64,000 nt of DNA from positions 1,510,501 to 1,574,500 of the forward strand of contig NC_087384.1 of the NCBI RefSeq assembly GCF_963675165.1. Direction: 5' to 3'. Made by a program: the position numbers and the translations under genes. Numbering within the stretch: the stretch's first letter is position 1; the number at the start of each line of letters is the position of its first letter. The DNA is from Halichondria panicea (Eukaryota > Porifera > Demospongiae > Suberitida > Halichondriidae). The notes beneath the pieces are model-generated. The model did not search any database and was not told the DNA's origin. It worked only from the letters and a program-made list of their open reading frames with translations. Positions 55,801-64,000 of the stretch are shown here, piece after piece.

Positions 55801-56053
55801 AGTGGATGTGAAGAGAGCTTTATTTCAGTTGTGAGAAAGATTGAGGGGGTGTCCGTTCAAAAAGCTTTAGTAGCCACATGGAAAATCACGTGATTGGTTT
55901 GCTAATGTGTTAGTTCTTCCAACGACCTTTCCCTGCCATTTGTGAATGCATGCACATGCGCATTGGGTGAGACCACATGGCAATAAGTGTGGGCGTATCC
56001 ATACTGTAAGGCTTCAAGTACTGAGAGAAGGATCTAGGAATCAAGCACCAAGG
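55801..56053. promoter_or_regulatory. Divergent promoter region (RANBP1/FKBP6)
   Basis: 253 bp between the two start codons. It contains CACGTGATT and TGCACATGCGCATTGG; the latter resembles an NRF-1-like or CCAAT-type core by eye. No functional evidence. Confidence 0.45.
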
Positions 56054-59000
56054 ATGGAAAGCATTGAAGAGATTGATCCCTGGAATGTCAGTAGTGAGAT
56101 AATCTCATATCACTATCAGACAGTTCATGTATTGACCTATCTTCCCCCTCCCAGTCAAGAGGTCCCTCTGTGTCCCTGAAGGAGGGAGTTGAACTCAACC
56201 AGCTGCACAATGGGGTCATCCTGGAGATAGACACAGAGGCCATGCAGGCCCAGGAGCCCTACCCTGACGACGCAGAGGAGAGCTTTGAGGGAGCGAACGT
56301 CCTTGAGCAACTCAATACAGAATGCATTGGTTTCGCTGGAAACAATTTGTCCGACTCAGATAATGAACTGGTGAAGATTATGTATGTTCGTGATTTTCTT
56401 TTTACTCACTTTTTCATTTCAGTCACCGTTTGAGAAGATGGCTAAATGGATGACAGTAGTTCCCGGTTCAGACGGTAACTTACTCAAGAAGGTCCTCCGT
56501 AGTGGACATGGTGATGTGGTGCCAGAAGGGGCCACTGTCAGGGTGCATTACAATGGGTATCTGGAGTATTCGGATGAACCTTATGACTCCAGTAGACTAA
56601 GGAATAGACCGTTACAGTTTAAACTGGGGCAATGTGAGTTAAACACAATAGTTGTGTAAGTGGAGCTCATTCTGTTCTGCTTTTATATGATTATATAGCG
56701 GCAGTAATTGAGGGCTGGGATTGTGGGGTGGCCACAATGCAGAGGTCAGAGATTGCTCGATTTCTGGTCAACCCTAGCTATGCATTCGGAGACTTTGGAT
56801 GCCCCCCGCGAATACCCCCTGGAGCTACAAGTACGTTGTAACTGTACGTGTGCAGTCGTGTATTTGCAATGATACCATGCAGTCATGTTTGAGATCGAGC
56901 TAATCAGTTTCATTGACTACAAGGCAGCGGATGAGTTTGGTAGCCTTACCAGGAAGGAGAAGAAAGAAGCCTCACTGGAGCAGCTCCTTGCTGTGGCCAA
57001 TGCAGAGAGAGAGGTAATTAATGGAGGGACTGTTATTAGGAGTACATGATAAACTATGTTGGTGCTTGTACAGGCTGGAAACGAACTGTTTAAGCAGAAT
57101 AATTTTGGAAAAGCTTCTAGCAAGTATCTCAAGGTCCGAAGGATTAGAGGGAGATTGCCTATACAATGCTGCTACTCATTCTATTGTACCCCCCCCCCCC
57201 CAGGCTGTCCGTTTGCTAGAGTCAGCTCGATTGAAGGACGAGATAGAGGAGAAACAATGGAAGGAAGTGCTACTAAAGCTGTACCTCAACCAGTCGCTGG
57301 TGAGCCTCAAGCTGAACAAGCATCGACTGGCAGTGGCTCAATGCAAGAGGGCTCTGGATATAGACCCCAGGAACGTCAAGGCCAACTTCAGACTAGGACA
57401 GGTGAGCCGTGGTCACAGTGAGTGGGGTATTGTACAGTAATAGGGCCCATGCAATCCTTAATCTACATGTACATGTATAGTCATATGTACTTTGTTTCTA
57501 CTCTCAAGTGGTTAGACTAAGTGTACAAATCCTATGGTGTGTCTTTGTTTCAAGTAGTGTGGTGAAAAGGGTGGTATTTTATTAGCTCTAGAGGAGATAT
57601 TTGAATGTTACACTGCCCCCTCACTGTAGGCATTCATGAAACTGAGCGAGTTCAAGAAATCAAGGGATCACCTGCTGAAGGCTGGTCGACTGTCTCCAGG
57701 CAACCAGGAAATCAGATTGGAGCTACAAAAACTCGATAGGTGAGCCTGAATAATAGACATTTAAACGTGAATAGTCATTAGAAGGTACAAATCAAGCTAA
57801 TAATTACATTAATACACAAGCAAAGTTTCTCGGTGTAGCTTCAGTGCTTCCCATTCCAGTCCTTTTTTTAGTTTTAGTTGCAATACTTTGGTTCCCATTC
57901 TGTGCCAGCTGCCCAGTCATTCTGGAACACTGTGTAGAAGGCGTTGACAATGTCCTCCCCCTCCATGGCAACCAGTAGGTCTCTGTTCACGCTATGTGGG
58001 GCATGTGCAGGGTATACCTCACCACTCGGGAAATCACTGGGACTCCAATTACCTGTTGAGTCAGTGGAAATTGTTGTACAACAATAATTATGAATTTGTT
58101 TACATCTGCCATTTAAAGTGGCTGTGTACAATGCATGCTGTATTTGTTGTGTACATTTAGAGTCCCTATATTTGAGTGATAAAAAACAAACTGACCTGTA
58201 CTAAGGTGAACAGCTTTCCCGTCAATAATCCAGTACTTTTGATGTGCAAACCTAAAGTTTTTGAGGGACTTTTGAATATCCTTCATCCCATTTTGGTACA
58301 GCTGACAGTAGCATTGTTGAGCGTCTTTCCAGTCAGTGGAGGAGACAATGGTGGCTGACACAAGTAGGGAAACATTGACGCCATTGTGGTGTAGCGTGCT
58401 GATCTGATCACATAGTCCCTTGTCAGTGATCTGGTATATAGCCACCTGAGGTGGGTTTGTGTTATTGTATTTATGTACACTATCCAACTATGGGATACTA
58501 GCTAAGTATAGTACTGTGAGTACTGTGTTCAGAGTGCACATACTAGCTAAGTACTGTGTTTATTAAAATCAGAGTACACATACTAGGTAAGTAAGTACTG
58601 TGTTCAGAGTACACATACTAGGTAAGTAAGTACTGTGTTCAGAGTACACATACTAGGTAAGTAAGTACTGTGTTCAGAGTACACATACTAGCTAAGTAAG
58701 TACTGTGTTCAGAGTACACATACTAACTAAGTACTGTGTTTATTAAAATCAGAGTACACATACTAGCTAAGTACTGCATGTGTTTATTAAAGCCTATATT
58801 GAAAATTCAAAGCTATTACGTGATTGTAGCGGCTTCTGACACACACCCACCTCTAGACTAGACTTGACACTCTTGAGTTGGTCCATGATAGTGGTGCGAG
58901 CATTGTCCGGGGAAGTGTACCCGTTCCTCACCGTCACAGCATCGTACGTTGTTAGTGGTGTTACATAAGCCCCGGGGACAACATAGCGTGGGGGAGAGGG

Positions 59001-61055
59001 GTACTCCATAAGAGACTTGTCTGTGATATAGTCCAGCTCAGATGTGCTGTACTTGCTTGTGATAACGTATTCGTCAGCTGTGGCCCAGTCTGAGTCAAAT
59101 ACAGACTTGTAGAAGGCTATCGTAGGACAGTCACATTTTTCTAGAACTACACCAGCTTCTCGATTCTTTGTGAATGAGGTCTGACTGAAGTTGACTGATG
59201 AGACGGATGTTCTCTTTCCTTTATCGACCATCACATATTTGGAGTGCATGAAAGTTGTGGTTTGATAAAATTTAATAGCAGCTCCATTTAGGAATAGCCA
59301 GTCTAGTGGTGTAATTCGATCTTGGCAAGTTGGTTGGGAGAAGTTGTTAGTTAGTAGTCGAACGGACACGTTTCTTAGATGCATAGCATTGAGGAGGGCT
59401 GGAAAGATCGGGAATGATTCGTTTCGTTGTTCCGTAAGGCTGCAACCAATGCACTCATTATCACACGCTTTTTTGTAGTATGTGCATCTACTCCAACTGG
59501 TAAAACCTGTGGTAGATGGAGCAAGGATGAGGTCTAAGCCAATGGTTACACTGTAGTGCATAACATGTTCAGGCCACATGGGAGACAAACGTGTACGTGT
59601 ATGTACAAATGCTGCAGCCAGTAAAAATTATGGATGTTGCAGCTGGTCAGTAGCAAATACATGCATTTCTTACCAGGTGTGTAGATATCTATAGACTCCG
59701 TTGCTGACTCTATGAGGTCCAGGTACATGTTCACAGAGTGATCAGGTGAGAAGAATGGAGTGACTGAGCATTGTTGTCCACACTCTACAGGGGAGAAGCT
59801 TGTTTTGTAGTCCACTGTCTGGTGGTCATAGCAGTTATCAGTACATTGTCCACTAGTAGCCAGGGCTACAAGCAACAGCAGAGCACCAGGAATAGACATT
59901 GCTGCAGAAATCCAACTTTTGCAGCTAGATATAGTCCCACCCACACATTTACTTCGATTAAGGTCGCCCTCTTATTAAGCATATTATAATGGTCTCACTA
60001 ACTAACCCTTTCTCTTTCCTCCAGAGCTGTGTCCAAGTTCAGGACATTGGAGAAGACCATGTACACCAAGATGGTCCAGTTCTCAGCCCCGACTGTCTCT
60101 GACCAGACGCTGGAGTCCAGTGGTAACAGTGAAGACATGAACGAGATGAGAGAGCAGCTGGTTAAAGAACTTACGTAAGTTATTGGTTATTGTATAAACA
60201 AAACTATTCCCATATATAGACAGTTGTGTTAGGCTCTATACAGGCTCACACACACACACACACACTCCATAAGAAACGAGTATCTTTGCTGTACCCCCCC
60301 CCCCCCCTCGTACTGTATTACCGGATACCGTATAGCGGATTATTTTCGAGGCACTATATTTTTGCGGATTGCATTGGTCTGCAAACGTTTAGTGATGTAA
60401 AAAATGCTAACTAAAGTTTCGTGTTTATGGGTCAAATCCTCGAACACCTCGAAAATCCGCTGTACAGTAGTGTGCTGTACTGAAACATAATTATATAAGG
60501 CTATAACCATGGTCTTTTGTTTTTTCCCAGAACTTTGATCTGAGCATAATGATAGGGCTGGGCTGCTACAGATTGCATGACATTGATTGTATAATTATGA
60601 CCTCACGAAAGTTTGTTTTGTATTATATAGCCCTTGGGCTTTTGTTGAAATAGGCTGTTTTTGTGTTACACCAAGGGCGTATACACCCTAACCTTGGTTA
60701 CGCTCTTTACGGGCTGGCAATTACATATCTCACACACATTCCATAGATTGATGCGGGACAAGGTGAGCATGAAGCAGATGGTGCTACCACAGATCCTCAC
60801 TCCAGAGCAGGTGGACTGTGCCAGACAAGTGGCCCGGGAACTAGGCCTCAAAACAGAAAAGGTACGCCTGCCACAACCACTCAGCCTGCATGGGCGTAGT
60901 GGCTCTGCATATCTTGAAAGTTTTTCTATAATTTTATTTGTACTTGTACTTTTTTTTTTGTAATTTACAACCCTTATTGTGTTCTCTCCCACTAGGCCCA
61001 CAATGGTGGACTTCGCATTTACAAAGAAGAGGATGAAATAAAAGTTGCCTTTTAA
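56054..61055 (+). CDS. FKBP6: FKBP6/shutdown-type FKBP-TPR co-chaperone
   Basis: Eleven exons: 56054-56086, 56155-56370, 56423-56633, 56699-56830, 56883-57013, 57074-57133, 57204-57401, 57630-57739, 60025-60174, 60747-60861, 60996-61055, in frame, 471 aa. An acidic N-terminus precedes an FKBP domain (RVHYNGYLEYSDEPYDSSR, ARFLVNPSYAFGDFGCPPRI, PPGATIMFEIELISF). This is followed by TPRs (AGNELFKQNNFGKASSKYLK, KVLLKL-type helices, NVKANFRLGQAFMKLSEFKK). The YLE..D and GCPPRIPP pattern matches FKBP6 of animals and Drosophila shutdown, which work with Hsp90 in piRNA loading and meiosis. At 471 aa it is longer than human FKBP6 (327) and similar to shutdown, with an extra helical C-terminus (LTPEQVDCARQVARELGL). 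The second exon's donor (CTG|GTGAAG) is non-ideal but the only one that keeps frame. Intron 57740-60024 contains a complete minus-strand gene. Confidence 0.85.
57874..59899 (-). CDS. Secreted phospholipase D-family protein nested in FKBP6 intron
   Basis: Four exons, 5' to 3': 59899-59674, 59611-58851, 58445-58196, 58052-57874, in frame, 471 aa. A signal peptide (MSIPGALLLLVALATSGQC) precedes a Cys- and glycosite-rich ectodomain. Both catalytic HKD motifs are intact: HSKYVMVD near residue 197 and HQKYWIID near 397, each followed by an NFSQ- or NWSP-type segment. The two-HKD layout and size match the PLD3/PLD4-like group of lumenal nucleases and related secreted PLD enzymes. Unlike mammalian PLD3 it starts with a cleavable signal rather than an internal membrane anchor. 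Substrate (lipid or nucleic acid) cannot be read from sequence. It lies entirely inside an intron of FKBP6 on the opposite strand. Confidence 0.86.
58497..58797. repeat. Tandem repeat, 35-45-bp unit, about seven copies
   Basis: Units share GTACACATACTAGGTAAGTA and AGTACTGTGTTCAGA. Some units have an inserted TTTATTAAAATC. It lies in the PLD-family gene's intron 58446-58850, immediately after a splice acceptor on the coding strand's downstream side. Confidence 0.92.
60326..60469. mobile_element. MITE with TACCGTATAGCGG termini (FKBP6 intron)
   Basis: A 144-bp unit starts TACCGTATAGCGGATTATTT and ends with the imperfect inverse AAAATCCGCTGTACAGTA; both arms include TCGAGG/CCTCGA. The outer motif is shared with the element at 9540-9749, so the two were probably moved by the same transposase. 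Confidence 0.78.
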
Positions 61056-61187
61056 CTATATAGCTCAGCTGAACAATTTCCATGCCAACAAACAAACACT
61101 TCATATTAAACAAAACTTTATTATAACTATATTTTACTCTGTTTCACAATCAAACACTATTATACGTATAAAATTGATTCTACGTTG

Positions 61188-62000
61188 TTAATCTCGTTTG
61201 TTCTTTGCTCCACTACTGAACACTGGTGCCCTAGCAACCCTCAACATGACTAGAGCTGGAACAATGATGTAAGTTGAGTAGGCCGCGAAAAATATTGGGA
61301 CATTGGGTGTGGCATGTTCTCCCATTAACTGCTCCCTCACAACCACAAACATTGTCAGCAGTAGCCCATAGGCCCAGAGGAGAGCTGGAGGGAGGGTGGT
61401 ACAGTGTTAGCAAATTAAGATACTGCCCATAAGGGGCATGCATACACTATAAAATAATACCTATATAGCTTAATTACCTGGTATCCTTATCCATTCTTTC
61501 TCGTATATGAAAGCATAGATGGCACAAATGTAAAATGGTGTATAGAGGAATGGGCTGAACCAGGCCATCGTCTCATACCTGTAGAGTGCATAGTGTTATG
61601 ATCAGCACACACACACACACACCATAACGGACACCCCACATTTACATTTTACTCACCACATTGGGTTATGAGCTACTAGTGGGTCATACGTCTCACACCA
61701 CCAGGCATAGTACTTGAGCACTATAGCAGGAGGCCATATCCACTCATCAATATCTTCAAGGGCAAGAACAGAGCCGTACAAACTCTGAGTGAAGTCTGTG
61801 TGAGAGAAAGAGGGGTCAAGCAAGTAGATCCACATAAACACTTGTATATATTAAAACATTGCACATCATTATTACAGAATTTGGTTTGTAGTAGATCTAT
61901 AATAGAATACAGCCTTACCTATAGTCCATGCTATCAACACAAAAAATATGAAGAATACAATTATAAGGAGGTCTAGTGGGCGCCTCAGAATGGATGCCAT
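61188..62000 (-). CDS. TMEM97: TMEM97/sigma-2-receptor-like EXPERA membrane protein
   Basis: Four exons, 5' to 3': 62000-61919, 61795-61657, 61578-61478, 61384-61188, in frame, 172 aa (human 176). Four hydrophobic segments are visible, beginning LLIIVFFIFFVLIAWTIDF. A cytosolic loop with EWIWPPAIVLKYYAWW and DPLVAHNPMW is followed by YTPFYICAIYAFIYEKEWIR. Two acidic residues in the membrane region (D in WTIDFTQSL and E in MWYETMAWF) match the ligand- or sterol-binding acids of EXPERA proteins. The C-terminus is basic (AKNKRD), consistent with ER retention. TMEM97 takes part in sterol trafficking with NPC1. It could instead be another EXPERA member, since overall identity is modest. Confidence 0.8.
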
Positions 62001-62163
62001 CTTCTACTTTGCCTTGGTAATTGGAATGGTCTGAGCCTCTACAAGACCCACCCACCCAATAGACCCATGCATGCTGCAAATCACATGTTTTCTATACACC
62101 CACATCATGCAACAATTCAGTTGCATAACTAAATAGAAGTCATAACTGACCCAATAATTATAG

Positions 62164-63720
62164 TTATAGTTCAGAGTGTTCATGCTTTCTCCTCATCGGT
62201 GGCTTGTAATCAGAGCCGATGCTTAGTGGGTAGTGGTACGTTCCTTTGTCCAGTGGGTTCCACTTCTTTTGTATCTCCAATAATCTGTCATAGTTGTAAC
62301 CGTAGTACATAGTCTGCCAGTTCTTGAGATCCAAAAATGGGTCGTTCACGTAGTTTCCTCCTGTTTCACCACTTCTCTCCATGATGGAGTAAATATCGAG
62401 TAAGTATCGCTCACTCTCTTGTCTCTCTGAGTCGTTTGAGTAGCTACAAGTTGAGTAGATCTCAAAGTTTGCAGTGCGATGAAAGAATGCAGTGTACTTG
62501 TGTTCATAGTCAGCAATAGTACCACCAAGGTGTATAAACGAATGAAAGCAATTCGCAGGAACCGATAGTTCAACCAAAATTCTCGCCATCGAAGGAGATA
62601 TGGTTTTCAAAAACGTTGCTCTTACTGTGATCGGAATGTTTTCAACTCTGGAATACTCGACATTAGTTGTATGATGTTTCCAAAGCTCCCAGTAAGTATT
62701 GAACTTCCTGTCGTTGTGTTTCCATGCAAGTTCTTTGAGTATTGATATCTTTAATCCTGTGGCACGACTAATGTGTCCCAGATTAACGTAGGCCAAATGC
62801 AATTCATTTCCAGGCGCAATGGAAAAGTCCAGATACACTTCTTGATCCAAATCCATTGATCCAATGGCAGAAAGAGCTTTCTCAACATTATCGTCCTTAA
62901 TAATCATGTCCCCATACTCATACGAAGGAAAAGATGGCTCCAGCTTAAATGTGAAATCGACAACAACACCAAAGTTACCACCACCTCCACCCCGCAGCGC
63001 CCAGAACAGATCAGCATTCGTGGTTTTTGTTACAGACACCACTTGAGATCCGTCTACAGTGATCATAGTCATCGAGTGGACAGTGTCAATAGCTAGTCCG
63101 TATTTGCGACTGATAAAACTAAAACCTCCTCCTAAGGTGTAACCAGCCACACCCACTGACGGACAGATCCCTCCAACAACTAGATAGTCTGTTTCTCTAA
63201 CAATGTCATAAACATCCTCCCACCTTGCACCAGCTTGAACTTTCACCAGAAACTTGTTAGCAATTTCGACAGATTTCATTTGTGAGAGATAGATTACAAA
63301 AGCACCATTTTCACGTCCTTCAATCGTAGACATTCCAATGGCACTGTGCCCACCACCCTTCACTGTGAATGGAACAGATTTCTGATAGGCGCAGGCCAAG
63401 CATCGTTGTACATCTTCAACAGTTGTGGGCAAAGCCACAAAAGCTGGTAGTACATCGGCAAAGGCTGGATTATTCACAACAGTACTGTTGTCATACAACG
63501 ACTCCCCTGGAAACACAGATATGTCTGCAAGCTCCTCTACACATGGACCTGTACAGAATAGTATAATTATATCAAAACGTAATTATTACACACCAGCCCC
63601 AAACTAGATATCTAGCTAGATATAATTATTATATCTGTGCATATATTTTGTAACCTTACCTATACCATAAGCAGTAGAGATAAGCGTTACTGCTCCAAGC
63701 GCTACCAAGAAAGTGGCCAT
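62164..63720 (-). CDS. Secreted FAD-linked oxidase (berberine-bridge-enzyme family)
   Basis: Two exons, 5' to 3': 63720-63660 and 63548-62164, in frame, 481 aa. The first exon encodes a signal peptide (MATFLVALGAVTLISTAYG). The FAD domain has FTVKGGGHSAIG with the histidine at 88, and VVGGICPSVGVAGYTLGGG with a cysteine at 149. These are the two residues that attach FAD through 8-alpha-His and 6-S-Cys bonds in bicovalent BBE-type flavoproteins. RKYGLAIDTVHSM and LFWALRGGGGGNFGVV follow. The C-terminal BBE motif is YYGYNYDRLLEIQKKWNP. Such enzymes oxidise sugars, alcohols or alkaloid precursors; the substrate is unknown. They are common in plants, fungi and bacteria and patchy in animals. A tandem paralogue starts 127 bp upstream on the same strand. 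Confidence 0.92.
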
Positions 63721-63847
63721 GTTGTTACTTTTTAGAGGGGTGTGCTGAAGTTCAGTGGGCGTTGGTTGCTACCTGGATGAAGGGGGAGGGCCTGAGTAAC
63801 AATCAACAACATTCTCACAACAAAAATATATAATAAATAATTTATAG

Positions 63848-64000
63848 CTATACATGTACATAAATGTCAGGAGGATTGTAACTAGAACCAATGCTCTGAA
63901 GGTAGTGATATGTTCCCTTGTCTAATGGATTCCATTTTTTCTGAATGTCCACCAGTCGTTGGTAGTTGTCCCCGTAGTACTTGGTCTGCCAGTTGTGGAG
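63848..64000 (-). CDS. Second BBE-type oxidase, 3' end only (cut by window edge)
   Basis: The last 50 codons and stop of a close paralogue of the preceding gene: NWQTKYYGDNYQRLVDIQKK, then WNPLDKGTYHY and a short divergent tail ending YVHV. The frame is open to the window end. It shows a tandem duplication of secreted oxidases. Confidence 0.88.
   Translation of the reverse strand, partial: LHNWQTKYYGDNYQRLVDIQKKWNPLDKGTYHYLQSIGSSYNPPDIYVHV

Noticed and set aside
58497-58797. Possible CRISPR-like array
   Set aside because: The repeats are tandem without unique spacers and lie in a eukaryotic intron.

Overview
The window looks like nuclear DNA of an early-branching animal, most likely a sponge. 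It is AT-rich and full of genes with many short GT-AG introns. It carries animal-type genes (LIS1, liprin-beta, Deltex, RanBP1, MTBP, GCKR, TTC28) alongside a KDZ-class transposon and berberine-bridge-type oxidases. The sponge assignment is inference. The intron-rich structure rules out bacterial or viral DNA. No rRNA, tRNA or CRISPR array was recognised.

Layout. 1-13 kb (+): a TTC28-like TPR/CHAT scaffold, then a PLP-dependent serine/threonine dehydratase. 13-22 kb (-): liprin-beta, then LIS1. 22-29.5 kb (+): a small Cys-motif protein ending 5 nt before a mitochondrial-type STAND NTPase with TPRs, then MTBP. 29.7-32.2 kb (-): an unrecognised intronless gene and a frameshifted MACPF-like gene. 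32,249-40,268: an 8-kb transposon with terminal inverted repeats and a 9-bp target duplication. It carries a KDZ transposase (-, one frameshift) and a second gene (+) that joins homeodomain-like and HMG-like DNA-binding segments. 40.8-44.5 kb: Deltex (-) head-to-head with a Rieske protein (+). 44.8-56 kb (-): a proline-rich docking protein with YxxM motifs, GCKR, a Neuralized-repeat protein and RanBP1. 56-61 kb (+): FKBP6/shutdown with a secreted PLD-family gene nested in one intron on the opposite strand. 61-64 kb (-): TMEM97 and two tandem FAD oxidases, the second cut by the window edge.

Exon models were built by hand from splice sites, reading-frame continuity and remembered family sequences. 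In nearly every multi-exon model the summed exon length is a multiple of three. The two exceptions are the MACPF-like gene and the KDZ transposase; each needs one single-base frame correction, and both are called broken.

The genes are mostly unrelated housekeeping and signalling loci rather than one pathway. The main units of linked interest are the KDZ element with its cargo gene, the Cys-protein/STAND pair that may share one transcript, and two very tight divergent promoters. Non-autonomous foldback elements are scattered through introns. Two of them begin with the same TACCGTATAGCGG motif, and another family is present in two copies, one inside the KDZ transposase gene.
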